From Aestuariivivens sediminicola (GTDB lineage: Bacteria; Bacteroidota; Bacteroidia; Flavobacteriales; Flavobacteriaceae): a DNA stretch of 64,000 bases. Under the pieces are notes generated by a model, which made no database searches, had not been told where the DNA came from, and was given only the letters and a program-made list of their open reading frames with translations. The stretch spans positions 550,350 through 614,349 of the forward strand of contig NZ_JAKMCM010000002.1 in the NCBI RefSeq assembly GCF_022662015.1, given 5' to 3'. Below are positions 42,975 through 54,066 of this stretch, in pieces (the stretch's first letter is position 1; each line of letters begins with the position of its first letter). The position numbers and the translations under genes are program-made.

Positions 42975-44942
42975 TTACTTTTCTTTAACTTCTTCTTCCT
43001 GTTCTTCTTTTTTCTGTTCTTCTTTTTCGAAGGCCCGTTTGCCAAATATTTTTTCGAGATTATCCTTAAAAATAACCTCTTTTTCAAGCAGAACCTCTGC
43101 TAACTGGGTCAACTTATCTTTATTTTGTTCCAGGATTTTAATGGCACGTTGATACTGTTCCTCAATGATATCAGATATTTCTTTATCTATGAGTTCCGCC
43201 GTTTGCTCACTGTAGGGTTTTGTAAAACCGAATTCGTTCTGACCGGATGAATCATAATAGGTGAGGTTACCAATCTTGTCACTGAGACCGTAAATGGTTA
43301 CCATTGCTCTTGCCTGCTTAGTTACCTTTTCAAGGTCACTGAGGGCTCCTGTAGATATTTCGTCAAAAATAACCTTTTCCGCAGCGCGTCCACCCAGTGC
43401 TGCACACATTTCATCAAGCATTTGTTCCGGCCTTACAATCAACCGCTCTTCAGGTAAGTACCATGCGGCACCCAAGGACCTTCCACGAGGCACAATGGTT
43501 ACCTTAACCAGTGGGGCAGCATGTTCCAGCATCCAACTCACGGTGGCATGACCGGCTTCGTGATAGGCAACCGCCTTTTTTTCACTAGGGGTAATGATTT
43601 TATTCTTCTTCTCCAAACCTCCAACAATTCGGTCTACCGCATCCAAAAAGTCCTGTTTGTCAACCGCTTTTTTACCATTTCTGGCCGCTATTAAGGCCGC
43701 TTCATTACATACGTTGGCGATATCTGCACCTGAAAAACCGGGGGTCTGTTTTGCCAGGAAATCAGTATCTAAATCCTTGGCCTTTTTGAGTGGTCTTAAA
43801 TGCACTTCAAATATCTCCTTACGCTCTCTTACATCGGGAAGATCGACAAAAATTTGTCGGTCGAAACGTCCCGCTCTCATCAGTGCTTTATCCAGAATAT
43901 CGGCTCTGTTCGTTGCAGCAATTACAATAACATTGGCATTGGTTCCAAAGCCATCCATTTCGGTTAGCAATTGGTTCAGGGTATTTTCACGTTCGTCATT
44001 ACTCCCGGAAATGGCATTTTTGCCTCGAGCACGTCCAATGGCATCTATTTCGTCAATAAATATAATCGATGGCGATTTTTCTTTAGCTTGCTTGAAAAGG
44101 TCACGCACACGGGAGGCACCAACACCAACAAACATTTCCACAAAATCCGATCCCGATAAGGAGAAGAAAGGAACTTTAGCCTCACCTGCCACGGCCCTTG
44201 CCAATAAGGTTTTACCGGTTCCCGGAGGTCCAACCAACAGGGCTCCCTTGGGAATTTTACCACCTAATGTGGTGTATTTTTCTGGGAATTTCAAAAAGTC
44301 TACAATCTCCTGAACTTCTTCCTTAGCGCCCTCCAGACCGGCAACGTCTTTAAATGTCGTTTTCACCTCTGTGTTCTGGTCGAATAATTTGGCCTTTGAT
44401 TTTCCGATGTTGAATATCTGTCCACCGGCGCCACCTGCACCACCACCGGACATACGACGCATGATAAAGATCCAGACCGCGATTAATAAAATGAATGGCA
44501 ACAGGTTGAGCAATAAACTACCCCACAGTCCGTCCTCATCTTTATCAAATTCAACGGTCGGTTTTACGTCCAGATCCTTTATGGCATCATCTAATTTGGT
44601 TTGAAAAATTTCAAGGGCACCAAATTCAAACTTATAATTAGGCAATCTCGTCGCAGAAGGGAAAAAGGACTGCGGTTTGGCCTTTTTGTGTATTTCCTTG
44701 GTCTGGGCCTCCGTGGTTAAATAGACTTTGGCAACACCGAGGTTGGTTATCACCTCAACACGCTCTACATCCCCATTTTCTAAGTACTCAAAAAAATCGG
44801 CGGGGGTTGTACTTTTACCCTCCTGGCTCCCCCCACTATTGAATAATTGGAATCCCAGAAATATTGAAATAATAATACCGTAAATCCAGTACGGACTCAG
44901 TTTTGGTTTTTTATCTTTTGAATTTTTTTTGTTATTCGACAT
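42975..44942 (-). CDS. ftsH: ATP-dependent zinc metalloprotease FtsH
   Basis: 655 residues. Two membrane helices (about 17-34 and 144-161) enclose a periplasmic domain. The AAA module has Walker A GPPGTGKT (238-245) and Walker [12 protein letters not shown], with the pore motif [17 protein letters not shown]; the protease has zinc motif HEAGH (461-465). A lysine/glutamate-rich tail ends the protein. FtsH degrades misfolded membrane proteins and selected regulators. It lies 4 bases downstream of rsfS and ends at a strong terminator, so rsfS-ftsH is a two-gene unit. Confidence 0.98.
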   Translation of the reverse strand: MSNNKKNSKDKKPKLSPYWIYGIIISIFLGFQLFNSGGSQEGKSTTPADFFEYLENGDVERVEVITNLGVAKVYLTTEAQTKEIHKKAKPQSFFPSATRLPNYKFEFGALEIFQTKLDDAIKDLDVKPTVEFDKDEDGLWGSLLLNLLPFILLIAVWIFIMRRMSGGGAGGAGGQIFNIGKSKAKLFDQNTEVKTTFKDVAGLEGAKEEVQEIVDFLKFPEKYTTLGGKIPKGALLVGPPGTGKTLLARAVAGEAKVPFFSLSGSDFVEMFVGVGASRVRDLFKQAKEKSPSIIFIDEIDAIGRARGKNAISGSNDERENTLNQLLTEMDGFGTNANVIVIAATNRADILDKALMRAGRFDRQIFVDLPDVRERKEIFEVHLRPLKKAKDLDTDFLAKQTPGFSGADIANVCNEAALIAARNGKKAVDKQDFLDAVDRIVGGLEKKNKIITPSEKKAVAYHEAGHATVSWMLEHAAPLVKVTIVPRGRSLGAAWYLPEERLIVRPEQMLDEMCAALGGRAAEKVIFDEISTGALSDLEKVTKQARAMVTIYGLSDKIGNLTYYDSSGQNEFGFTKPYSEQTAELIDKEISDIIEEQYQRAIKILEQNKDKLTQLAEVLLEKEVIFKDNLEKIFGKRAFEKEEQKKEEQEEEVKEK

Positions 44943-44946
44943 GTTT

Positions 44947-45318
44947 TTAGTAGCTCGTTTCTATAACTGTTGTTTTTGCATCTCCCCAAAGGCTTTCGAT
45001 ATCGTAATATTCCCTGATATGTTTTTGAAAAACATGTACCACCACATTAACGTAATCGATGAGCACCCATTCGGCATTATCTAATCCTTCCGTATGCCAG
45101 GGATTATCCTTGAGTTCCTTGCTGACTTTTTTCTGAATTGAATTTACTATAGCGGTAACTTGCGTATTCGAAGTACCCTCGCAAATTATAAAATAATCAC
45201 AAACCGTATTTTCAATATCTCTTAAATCTAAAATACTTATTTCCTTGCCTTTTACATCTTCAATTCCATTAACTACAACCGATATCAATTGGTCTGGACT
45301 TATTTTTTCTTTCGCCAT
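44947..45318 (-). CDS. rsfS: Ribosome silencing factor RsfS
   Basis: 123 residues with the whole RsfS/Iojap fold: VVNGIEDVKGKEISILDLRDIENTVCDYFIICEGTSNTQVTAIVNSI, then PWHTEGLDNAEWVLIDYVNVVVHVFQKHIREYYDIESLWGDA. It binds L14 of the large subunit and blocks subunit joining in starvation. It starts a transcript with ftsH from the -7 box TAACTTTG at 45338-45345 and is divergent from birA, as in many flavobacteria. Confidence 0.97.
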   Translation of the reverse strand: MAKEKISPDQLISVVVNGIEDVKGKEISILDLRDIENTVCDYFIICEGTSNTQVTAIVNSIQKKVSKELKDNPWHTEGLDNAEWVLIDYVNVVVHVFQKHIREYYDIESLWGDAKTTVIETSY

Positions 45319-45337
45319 TAATTTTTTTTAATTTGTG

Positions 45338-45345
45338 CAAAGTTA
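45338..45345 (-). promoter_or_regulatory. -7 box of rsfS-ftsH
   Basis: TAACTTTG on the minus strand, 20 bases before the rsfS start codon. Confidence 0.65.
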
Positions 45346-45412
45346 TTATTTTTTTAGTTCTTTATGCTTTAAAATATATTTAAGATTCATAAGGTTTAGC
45401 ACCTCATTACCC

Positions 45413-46141
45413 ATGCATATAATCAAACTTGATGCCATCGATTCGACAAATGCATTTTTGAGAAAAATGATTTATAATGAAGTCGTTGAAGATTACACCG
45501 TTGTTGTAGCCCAACACCAAACTCAGGGGCGAGGACAAATGGGCACCTCCTGGTCTTCAGAAAGCGGTAAAAACCTTATGTTTAGCCTGTTTAAGGATTT
45601 AAGTGAACATGTTGTTGAATTCCCGTTTTACATCAGCATGGGCATTTCGCTGGCCATTTTAAAAGCATTACAATCCTTTCAAATTCCTGACTTGAGCATT
45701 AAATGGCCAAACGACATTTTGTCAGCAGATATGAAGATTTGCGGTATTTTAATTGAAAATGTCATAAAAGACAGGCTCAATTCTACGATTATAGGCATTG
45801 GTGTGAACGTTAATCAAACCGAATTTAAACATTTGCCTCAGGCCTCCTCCTTAAAGAATATAACTGGAATACATTATGATTTGGATGAGGTCCTGCATTA
45901 TATAATTAAACACACCAAGGCCTACTCCAAACTTCTACAGGAAGGTAAATATGACCTTGTAAAGCAGGAATATGAGTCTTATTTGTTTCGCAGGAATAAG
46001 CCATCAACGTTTAAAAATGAAAACGGTACCTTATTTTCCGGATTCATAAAGGGGGTTACCAAGTATGGAAAATTAATGGTCCTGCTTGAAGATGAGGTGG
46101 TCAGGAAATACGATTTAAAGGAAATTCAATTACTGTATTAG
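45413..46141 (+). CDS. birA: Biotin--[acetyl-CoA-carboxylase] ligase
   Basis: 242 residues from the ATG at 45413 (MHIIKLDAIDSTNAFLRKM). The catalytic core has the biotin-adenylate loop in QTQGRGQMGTSWSSESGKNLMFS, then IKWPNDILSADMKICGILIE and IGIGVNVNQ. There is no N-terminal helix-turn-helix, so it is a mono-functional ligase and not a repressor. A C-terminal SH3-like part (FSGFIKGVTKYGKLMVLLED) completes it. It biotinylates the carboxyl-carrier protein. It is divergent from rsfS. Confidence 0.95.
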   Translation: MHIIKLDAIDSTNAFLRKMIYNEVVEDYTVVVAQHQTQGRGQMGTSWSSESGKNLMFSLFKDLSEHVVEFPFYISMGISLAILKALQSFQIPDLSIKWPNDILSADMKICGILIENVIKDRLNSTIIGIGVNVNQTEFKHLPQASSLKNITGIHYDLDEVLHYIIKHTKAYSKLLQEGKYDLVKQEYESYLFRRNKPSTFKNENGTLFSGFIKGVTKYGKLMVLLEDEVVRKYDLKEIQLLY

Positions 46142-46166
46142 CGCTGTGGTTACAGGGCATAATGTA

Positions 46167-46562
46167 CTAGATGGCAGTGGGAATATTTGAGACCAAGGTT
46201 TCTATGAATTTCGTAATTGGCCCTCTGATCATCATGGCCATCATGGGGTTAAAGTCCCCGTTAAACCGCAATTGAACATCACTAGTTGTTGGATTGATTT
46301 CATGAATCTCACCGGTTAGGGAAAAATCGATTTTACCTCCTGCAGCGCCTAAAACAATTTTACTTGGTGCATTTACCTCTTTTAATTTTAATACAATTTC
46401 AGGCATCCCCTTTAATGCAAAAAGGAATTTATCGGCCTCGAGGATTTCAAAGTTACTGATGTTTTCGGGCATCAGGGATTCAAAGTTTTTAAGGTCGGAC
46501 AAAAAATTAAACACCTCTTGGGCCGGCTTATCAATTGTAATTTTCGGGGATTCTAAATTCAT
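46167..46562 (-). CDS. SRPBCC-fold protein
   Basis: 131 residues. The START/SRPBCC pattern is seen in ITIDKPAQEVFNFLSDLKNFESLMP, then LKGMPEIVLKLKEVNAPSKIVLGA and a closing helix MAMMIRGPITKFIETLVSNI. This is a helix-grip fold with a hydrophobic cavity, related to CoxG/polyketide cyclase-like proteins. The ligand and role are unknown. It follows pyrE by 71 bases on the same strand and ends 25 bases from birA, convergent with it. There is no sign of a membrane anchor. Confidence 0.82.
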   Translation of the reverse strand: MNLESPKITIDKPAQEVFNFLSDLKNFESLMPENISNFEILEADKFLFALKGMPEIVLKLKEVNAPSKIVLGAAGGKIDFSLTGEIHEINPTTSDVQLRFNGDFNPMMAMMIRGPITKFIETLVSNIPTAI

Positions 46563-46633
46563 CGTTTTGTATATGTCAATTCACCTCTATTTTAGATGGT
46601 ATGCGTTTAAGACTTCAGCCCTTGGAATGCCCA

Positions 46634-47278
46634 TTACTTCGGGCTCCATTCACCGGGATTTTCATTCCATTCGGATAAAGCCTTTAATTCTTTTTCCGAG
46701 ATATAATTGGTATAGACAGCCTGTTCCAGCAAACTGTTGTAATTACCCAGGGTCTGGAGCTTCACATCGGCCTTCAAAAAGTTCTGGGCAGCGACGTCAA
46801 AACCATAAGAAAAGATAGCAATCATACCCTTCACGATTACCCCGGCCTCCCTTAAGGCCTTTACCGCATTTAAACTACTTTTCCCGGTGCTGATGAGGTC
46901 TTCGACAACCACAACTTTCTGACCGGGTTCTATATAGCCTTCAATCTGATTTTTTCGACCGTGGCCTTTGGCATCCGGTCTTACATAAATAAAGGGTAAG
47001 CCCAAATACTCGGCAACCAACATTCCAATACCAATGGCCCCTGTTGCCACACCTGCTATGGCATCGGGTTTACCATATTGCTTTTCTATTTGTTTCCCCA
47101 TGACCTCACGAATATAATTTCTAATATGAGGATAGGACAATATAATCCGGTTATCACAATATATCGGCGATTTCCAACCGGAAGCCCAGGTAAAAGGGTC
47201 CTTCGGACTTAGTTTTATGGCATTAACCTGTAATAACACCTCTGCCGTTTTTCTGGCGGTATGTTTATTAAAAATCAT
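46634..47278 (-). CDS. pyrE: Orotate phosphoribosyltransferase
   Basis: 214 residues from the ATG at 47278 (MIFNKHTARKTAEVLLQ); upstream in-frame starts would cover the promoter. It transfers ribose phosphate from PRPP to orotate in UMP synthesis. The family segments are LSPKDPFTWASGWKSPIYCDNR, IAGVATGAIGIGMLVAEYLG and the PRPP loop VVVVEDLISTGKSSLNAV. The -7 box TAATTTTG ends 5 bases before the ATG, so the mRNA should be leaderless. It is divergent from the NUDIX gene. Confidence 0.97.
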   Translation of the reverse strand: MIFNKHTARKTAEVLLQVNAIKLSPKDPFTWASGWKSPIYCDNRIILSYPHIRNYIREVMGKQIEKQYGKPDAIAGVATGAIGIGMLVAEYLGLPFIYVRPDAKGHGRKNQIEGYIEPGQKVVVVEDLISTGKSSLNAVKALREAGVIVKGMIAIFSYGFDVAAQNFLKADVKLQTLGNYNSLLEQAVYTNYISEKELKALSEWNENPGEWSPK

Positions 47279-47283
47279 AAATG

Positions 47284-47291
47284 CAAAATTA
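47284..47291 (-). promoter_or_regulatory. -7 box of pyrE (leaderless)
   Basis: TAATTTTG on the minus strand, with 5 bases between it and the ATG, the same spacing as at lipB. Confidence 0.65.
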
Positions 47292-47406
47292 CACATTAAT
47301 TTAGTTTTAGGGGATCTCATATTTGGAATTAAAATATTTTTTTTAACAATTTTAATTTGTTGTGAAAAATGATATTTTTACCGAAACCAAACCGAAGACC
47401 TTTATA

Positions 47407-47988
47407 ATGTATCAAGTTTTTGTTGGAGACAAACCAATAGTGTTAACAGATAAAGTTGAGTTGGAGCAGGGGTTTAAAAACTATTTGTTAGACACCGTTA
47501 ATATTGGTAAGGTCATTAGAGAGCTGAACAAGACCGATCTGAGGGAGGTACGCCTTATACATCATAAAAAGGAAAAATTATTAAAAAAGTTTCTCAAAAG
47601 GTTGCCCAACGTTATTGCAGGTGGTGGGAAGGTATACAATGATAACGGGAAAGTGCTATTCATTTATCGAAATGATAAATGGGATTTACCCAAAGGTAAA
47701 ATAGAGGGCAATGAGTCCATAGAACGCACGGCACTGAGAGAAGTGATGGAAGAAACAGGAGTTGGAGGCTTGGAAATTGTAAAACCTCTTGAGACCACCT
47801 ATCACATCTTCAAACGCAATGGACGACATAAAATAAAGATTACCTATTGGTTTGAGATGAGAACCAGTTTTTCAGGGCATCTCGTAGCTCAGGAGAATGA
47901 AGGCATCACCAGGGTGGAATGGTTGAACGGGTCGCAGATGCATGAAGCTCTGGATAATTCCTATGCCAACATTAGAATGTTGATTTAA
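47407..47988 (+). CDS. NUDIX hydrolase
   Basis: 193 residues from the ATG at 47407 (MYQVFVGDKPIVLTDK); a GTG at 47362 is possible but less likely. A family-specific N-terminal part of about 65 residues precedes the NUDIX domain, whose box GKIEGNESIERTALREVMEETGV follows the pattern G-x5-E-x7-REVxEExG completely. It should hydrolyse a nucleoside diphosphate-linked substrate; which one is not known. It is divergent from pyrE and overlaps the end of the convergent M14 gene by 4 bases. Confidence 0.93.
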   Translation: MYQVFVGDKPIVLTDKVELEQGFKNYLLDTVNIGKVIRELNKTDLREVRLIHHKKEKLLKKFLKRLPNVIAGGGKVYNDNGKVLFIYRNDKWDLPKGKIEGNESIERTALREVMEETGVGGLEIVKPLETTYHIFKRNGRHKIKITYWFEMRTSFSGHLVAQENEGITRVEWLNGSQMHEALDNSYANIRMLI

Positions 47989-49733
47989 GGGTGTATTCTG
48001 TGAATGGGATAGTGCAAATGTGCCTTTTCATAATAATCGCTTCGTTTGTGCAGCCAGTCGAGCTGGGCGTACCAGTTTTCTGAAAATGCGCTATCCTGAC
48101 GTTTTCGATTTTCAAAGTCTTCCTTCAGTTGCACATTGTTATTCAACATTTCCAAAGCCTTGTCTTCCCATACATAAGGAGAAAAGTGTTCTTTTTGATG
48201 TAAAATCGTATCGAAGAAATTCCAATTAAAAAAAGAATCAACAGCCATAGGTTCCAAGGATTCTAAGAGGTATCTCATGGCGTATTGGCCGGTTGGAACG
48301 ATCAGATCACCCGCCTTAAACATGTGGGTTCCCAAAGAAGTGTTCACTCTGGTATTTTTGTGAAGGTAATGGCCTTCAAAGGGTGTTTCGACGGTTTCAA
48401 AATGGGTGATCCTGTACGATTCGGTTTGGATTAACGAATCCTTTTCCAGGGGAACCATTTCAACGCCATTCAATTTTAACAGATCCAGGATCCTATGCCA
48501 TCCCTGGGGGATGATATACGCTCTTGGTATGGTGATTTCCAATTGAGGCACAAAATTATTTTGGTAAGCAATCGTTTTGGTGTAGGGGCTTTCTCGATCA
48601 TACCTGAGTCGGTCATGACCCGTAACAGCGCTTTGTAAAATCTGAGCCTCATATCCCTTGAAATTTATCAGAGTGGTTCTGTTCGGATCGAGTTTCCATA
48701 GTATTGGATAGGAATCACCAATTCTATATTTGTGAAAAGCCTTTGCTCTTAGGGTTGTAATGGTATCTGCATCTTCTTCTACGATCTCGATCATACTACG
48801 CAATAATTCGTAAGTGCCTTTTACACGTTGCTCATAAGGTTTCAACATGTGCGTTTCTACCATCATACCCAGGGTATTGAATAAACCGGTGTACCCTGTT
48901 GAATAGCGCGGCGTATCAAAAAACTGAGAAAATCCCTGTTCTGGAGGGCTGTTGAAGACATTAACATAAGGTGTAATATCCCATTGTTTTTCAGATAGTT
49001 TTTCTTCTAATTTAGGCATCATACGCGTATGTAAGTACCATCCGAGTTCACCTCCCAACTTATCGTGTTGCGTAAACAAATGAGAGAGGGTGTATTGGTA
49101 ATCTGCCCCATTGCTTACGTGTGTGTCAATAAAGACATCAGGTTGAATCTTATGGTAGAGAAGGTTAAACGCCCGTGCATTTTTAGTATCACATTTCACG
49201 AAATCACGGTTCAGATCATAGTTCCTGGCGTTACCCCTAAAACCATGGACCTCGGGTCCATTCTGGTTGGTTCTGGTTTTAGAATTTCTATTGAGGCTCC
49301 CCCCAATATTATAAAGGGGTATGGTAACTAATACGGTATGTTTCGGAATAGGGATTTTGCCTTGAACAAGATTCCTGAACAAGAGCATTGTGGCATCGAT
49401 GCCATCAGGTTCTCCCGGATGAATACCATTGTTAATGAAAATTATCCTCTTATTGTTTTGGCGAATGTCTGAAAAATGAAAATTCCTGTCCTTGTTCAAG
49501 ACAACATAGTGAAGGGGTTTTCCGGAATCCGTTTCACCAATACTGTCGATGGCTAGGTCCGGATAGGCTTCAGACAGATCAGTATAAAAGGCAATGGTTT
49601 GCTCGTAAGTGGCCGTTTCCAGACCGCTGCTTTTTTCAAAATGCGTTTGAAAATCAACAGTCTGACCCGTTAAAAAATGAATGGTAAATAGGAATACGAA
49701 ACTCAGATTTACGTATCGTAGAGGATATAACAT
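47985..49733 (-). CDS. M14-family zinc carboxypeptidase, secreted
   Basis: 582 residues with a signal peptide (about 1-24, to LTGQ). The catalytic domain (about 30-330) has the zinc motif H105-P-G-E108 in NNGIHPGEPDG, the substrate arginine region NYDLNRDFVK and the third ligand H205 in FIDTHVSNG. A family glutamate is expected near VETHMLKPYEQR. A long C-terminal part of about 250 residues is beta-rich and of unknown role. It would trim C-terminal residues from peptides, probably in the periplasm. Confidence 0.92.
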   Translation of the reverse strand: MLYPLRYVNLSFVFLFTIHFLTGQTVDFQTHFEKSSGLETATYEQTIAFYTDLSEAYPDLAIDSIGETDSGKPLHYVVLNKDRNFHFSDIRQNNKRIIFINNGIHPGEPDGIDATMLLFRNLVQGKIPIPKHTVLVTIPLYNIGGSLNRNSKTRTNQNGPEVHGFRGNARNYDLNRDFVKCDTKNARAFNLLYHKIQPDVFIDTHVSNGADYQYTLSHLFTQHDKLGGELGWYLHTRMMPKLEEKLSEKQWDITPYVNVFNSPPEQGFSQFFDTPRYSTGYTGLFNTLGMMVETHMLKPYEQRVKGTYELLRSMIEIVEEDADTITTLRAKAFHKYRIGDSYPILWKLDPNRTTLINFKGYEAQILQSAVTGHDRLRYDRESPYTKTIAYQNNFVPQLEITIPRAYIIPQGWHRILDLLKLNGVEMVPLEKDSLIQTESYRITHFETVETPFEGHYLHKNTRVNTSLGTHMFKAGDLIVPTGQYAMRYLLESLEPMAVDSFFNWNFFDTILHQKEHFSPYVWEDKALEMLNNNVQLKEDFENRKRQDSAFSENWYAQLDWLHKRSDYYEKAHLHYPIHRIHP

Positions 49734-49867
49734 GGGTTAAATTATCTCAAATGCGTGTGTTTATCATCAAATGTATTGGTTTTTATATGACCTGCCGAGA
49801 CATTTTTTACAATTATTTCTATTTCAAACGTTTTAGTCCCATTATTTGGAATAAGATCGCCATCGGG

Positions 49868-49898
49868 TTTGTGCTTCTGTTTATTAGGCCTAAATTTG
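49868..49898 (+). promoter_or_regulatory. Promoter of the SulP transporter gene
   Basis: TTTG (49868-49871), 19 bases, then TAAATTTG (49891-49898): a complete match to the Bacteroidota -33/-7 consensus. The ATG is 23 bases further. Confidence 0.78.
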
Positions 49899-49920
49899 CC
49901 GCTTTTTAAAGCAAACCATT

Positions 49921-51537
<1,617 letters not shown>

Positions 51538-51569
51538 AATTATCAGGAGGTCAGTCTACCTGCAAAGCA

Positions 51570-52025
51570 TCACTTCACCCGCACACTCTCCGGGACAAGT
51601 TTGGTGTAGTCGCCATTGTTCTTAATCACATCCCGAACAATGGAAGACGATATGTAAGAGGTCTGTGCCGAGGTAAGGAGAAAAACGGTTTCAATAGGCG
51701 CAAGATCTCGATTCGTATGTGCAATGGCCTTTTCAAATTCAAAGTCGGCCGGGTTCCGCAATCCGCGCAAAATGAATTCAACCCCAATCCGTGTGCAAAA
51801 ATCGACTGTCAGCCCTGTGTAGGTCATGACCTTTATTCGCGATTCATCAGCAAAGGCCTTTTCAATAAAGGCTTGACGCTCTTCAAGAGAAAACATATAG
51901 CTTTTATTGGCATTAATTCCAATGGCTACAATAATTTCATCAAAAACGGTCAGACCGCGTTTAATGATATCATAGTGCCCTAATGTTAGAGGATCAAAGG
52001 ATCCTGGAAATAGTGCGCGTTTCAT
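51570..52025 (-). CDS. coaD: Phosphopantetheine adenylyltransferase
   Basis: 151 residues. It makes dephospho-CoA from 4'-phosphopantetheine and ATP. The nucleotidyl-transferase motif is RALFPGSFDPLTLGHYDIIKRG (with the x-x-GH pair), and the C-terminal YISSSIVRDVIKNNGDYTKLVP is typical of CoaD. The middle VDFCTRIGVEFILRGLRNPADFEFE carries the substrate arginine. The length is slightly below the E. coli protein. It is convergent with the SulP gene. Confidence 0.97.
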   Translation of the reverse strand: MKRALFPGSFDPLTLGHYDIIKRGLTVFDEIIVAIGINANKSYMFSLEERQAFIEKAFADESRIKVMTYTGLTVDFCTRIGVEFILRGLRNPADFEFEKAIAHTNRDLAPIETVFLLTSAQTSYISSSIVRDVIKNNGDYTKLVPESVRVK

Positions 52026-52249
52026 CGGTGTTCTTCAATTAACAAAGGGATTGCCTTATTATTGAGTTAAAGATACAATGAGTTCATGCTTAAAACAAAT
52101 TTAGTTTCCTGTCCCGAGCTTATCGTGTGGCATCATAGAAAGGACTATAGGAGGAACCCCTTGTGTTCTTTATTAGAAATCATAAGTACAATTTTGTAAA
52201 GCTCTGGTCTTATCTTTAACATTCTATAGGGAAGATATGCTAAAATTGT

Positions 52250-52302
52250 CCTGTGAATTTTCAAAAAACACCTGTGAATTTTCAAAATTCACAGGTGTTT
52301 TT
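52250..52302. terminator. Hairpin with duplicated 5' arm
   Basis: A 19-base arm (52264-52282) pairs fully with 52284-52302, with T5 at its end and A5 at its start, so it can terminate in both directions. The 17-base sequence at 52271-52287, beginning CCTGTGAATTTTC, is also present at 52250-52266, so the 3' arm could pair with either copy. It lies in the gap of 377 bases between coaD and ddl (52026-52402), in which no gene is seen. TAAAATTG at 52241 is a weak -7-like box. Confidence 0.65.
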
Positions 52303-52402
52303 GAACCTATCGTGCTTAGAACATTTAGACGACAAAAGCATGACTTCGAAAAGGTCTGCCTAAAGGATCTTCTTTTCTTAAACGGGGGCGTAGTTCGTCC
52401 GG

Positions 52403-53383
52403 TTACGATTTGAGTAAAGCCTCCTCAATGGCATTGCCAAAAAGGTCTTCCAGCGCAATTCCGGCAGCTGCGGCCTGTTGCGGTAAAATACTTTCCTTGG
52501 TGAACCCCGGTACGGTATTAACTTCCAATAAGTGTGGTTCACCGTCCTTGAAAATATATTCGCTGCGACTAAACCCGGATAATTTCAGTTTATCATAGAC
52601 CAGTCTGGCAAGGGTGTTTACCTTGGCTTCTTCCTCGGGTGATAAGCGTGCCGGAGTGATTTCCTGAGATTTACCCAGATACTTGGCCTCATAATCGAAA
52701 AAATCATTGTCCGAAACAATTTCGGTAATAGGCAATACTTTGGTTTCTCCCTTATAGGTAATAACACCCACAGAGACTTCGGTGCCATCTAAAAAGGATT
52801 CAATGATGATTTCATCATCTTCCTTAAAGGCAACATCAATCGCATTTTGCAGATCGGACTTACGATGCACTTTTGTAATCCCAAAACTGCTGCCCGCTTT
52901 ATTGGCCTTGACAAAGCAGGGTAGGCCTACCTTGTTCAAAATCTCATTTTCATCAATGGCATCCCCAAGATTCAGATGATAAGAAGTGGCGGTTTTTATG
53001 CCATAGGGTCTTAAAACACTCAAACAATCCCGTTTGTTAAACGTTAAACTGGCCTGATACATACCGCAACTCGTATGCGGTATATCCAGTAACTCAAAAT
53101 AAGCCTGTATCATCCCGTCCTCTCCCGGAGACCCGTGGATGGCATTAAAGACGCAGTCGAATGTTATCTTCTTACCCGAAATAGTAATCGAAAAATCATT
53201 TTTATCTACAGGAAATTCATGTGCTTCGTCATCAACATAAACCCATTTGTCCTTTAAGATATGTATACGATAGGCATTATATTTTAAAGGATTCAATGTT
53301 TCAAAAACCACGTTGCCGCTTTTTAAGGATATTTGGAACTCGCTGGAGTACCCACCCATAACGATGGCGATATTTTTTTTCAT
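52403..53383 (-). CDS. ddl: D-alanine--D-alanine ligase
   Basis: 326 residues of the ATP-grasp fold. It joins two D-alanines for peptidoglycan. Key parts: IAIVMGGYSSEFQISLKSG at the N-terminus, NAIHGSPGEDGMIQAYFELL, GLPCFVKANKAGSSFGITKVH, and YIFKDGEPHLLEVNTVPGFTKES with the magnesium residues. The last glycine-rich loop is normal. It is divergent from the PASTA gene. The order ddl / PASTA / rluD with coaD close by is well known in flavobacteria. Confidence 0.97.
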   Translation of the reverse strand: MKKNIAIVMGGYSSEFQISLKSGNVVFETLNPLKYNAYRIHILKDKWVYVDDEAHEFPVDKNDFSITISGKKITFDCVFNAIHGSPGEDGMIQAYFELLDIPHTSCGMYQASLTFNKRDCLSVLRPYGIKTATSYHLNLGDAIDENEILNKVGLPCFVKANKAGSSFGITKVHRKSDLQNAIDVAFKEDDEIIIESFLDGTEVSVGVITYKGETKVLPITEIVSDNDFFDYEAKYLGKSQEITPARLSPEEEAKVNTLARLVYDKLKLSGFSRSEYIFKDGEPHLLEVNTVPGFTKESILPQQAAAAGIALEDLFGNAIEEALLKS

Positions 53384-53482
53384 AAGGTAAAGATCAATCT
53401 AAAACGAACAATAAAACGTACCTATTGTAAGTTAAGCTAAAATATCATATAAATCGCAAAAGAAAAAACAGTTCTGTTTTTA

Positions 53483-53490
53483 TATATTTG
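53483..53490 (+). promoter_or_regulatory. -7 box of the PASTA-rluD operon
   Basis: TATATTTG, 20 bases before the ATG of the PASTA gene. Confidence 0.7.
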
Positions 53491-53510
53491 CCTGAAAGAA
53501 AACCCAATTC

Positions 53511-54065
53511 ATGAGCATTATTAAGTTCCTTTTAAGTAAAGTCTTTCTCAAACAAATTATATTGGCCGTGGTTGCGATCGTGGTACTGAGTTTTATAGCA
53601 CTTAAATGGCTGAATATGTCGACAAATCATGGCGATTTTGAGACGGTTCCCAATCTTACGGGGAAATCCATCAACCTAGCGGAAGTGGAATTGAAGGATA
53701 ACAATTTAGTGATGCAAATTCAGGATTCTGCGAATTACAATCCGGATTATCCAAAGTTTTCGGTTATCGACCAGGATCCCAAACCCGGAGCAAAGGTCAA
53801 GGAGAACCGGAAGATTTATTTAACCTTGAATCCCTCAGGCTATCGGCAAATCTTGGTGCCGAATTTAGAAGATAAAACCTTTAGGCTGGCCAAAAGTACA
53901 TTAGAGGCCTTGGAATTTAAAATTGGAACCTTGACCTATGTGGATAACATTGGCAAGGATATCGTTTTAGGTTTAAAACATAAGGGTAGCCCCATAAATC
54001 CCGGTGATAAACTCCCAAAAACGGCGGTGATAGATCTCGTTCTGGGGAATGGCAAGAGACCTTGA
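53511..54065 (+). CDS. PASTA-domain membrane protein
   Basis: 184 residues. One N-terminal membrane helix (about 12-34) is followed by two PASTA domains outside the cytoplasm: FETVPNLTGKSINLAEVELKDNNLVMQIQD to NRKIYLTLNP, and ILVPNLEDKTFRLAKSTLEALEFKIG to VIDLVLGNG. PASTA domains bind peptidoglycan or muropeptides. There is no kinase or transpeptidase part, unlike PrkC or PBP2x. It lies between ddl and rluD, and its stop codon is immediately followed by the rluD start, so it is co-transcribed with rluD. Confidence 0.94.
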   Translation: MSIIKFLLSKVFLKQIILAVVAIVVLSFIALKWLNMSTNHGDFETVPNLTGKSINLAEVELKDNNLVMQIQDSANYNPDYPKFSVIDQDPKPGAKVKENRKIYLTLNPSGYRQILVPNLEDKTFRLAKSTLEALEFKIGTLTYVDNIGKDIVLGLKHKGSPINPGDKLPKTAVIDLVLGNGKRP

Positions 54066-54066
54066 A

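Noticed and set aside
43594..44313. 239-codon open frame on the plus strand inside ftsH
   Set aside because: It is antisense to the conserved AAA core of ftsH, has no family resemblance, and is low in complexity (serine- and isoleucine-rich), as expected for a shadow frame.
49065..49331. 88-codon plus-strand frame antisense to the M14 peptidase
   Set aside because: Covers the conserved zinc-site region of the peptidase on the other strand; no independent support.
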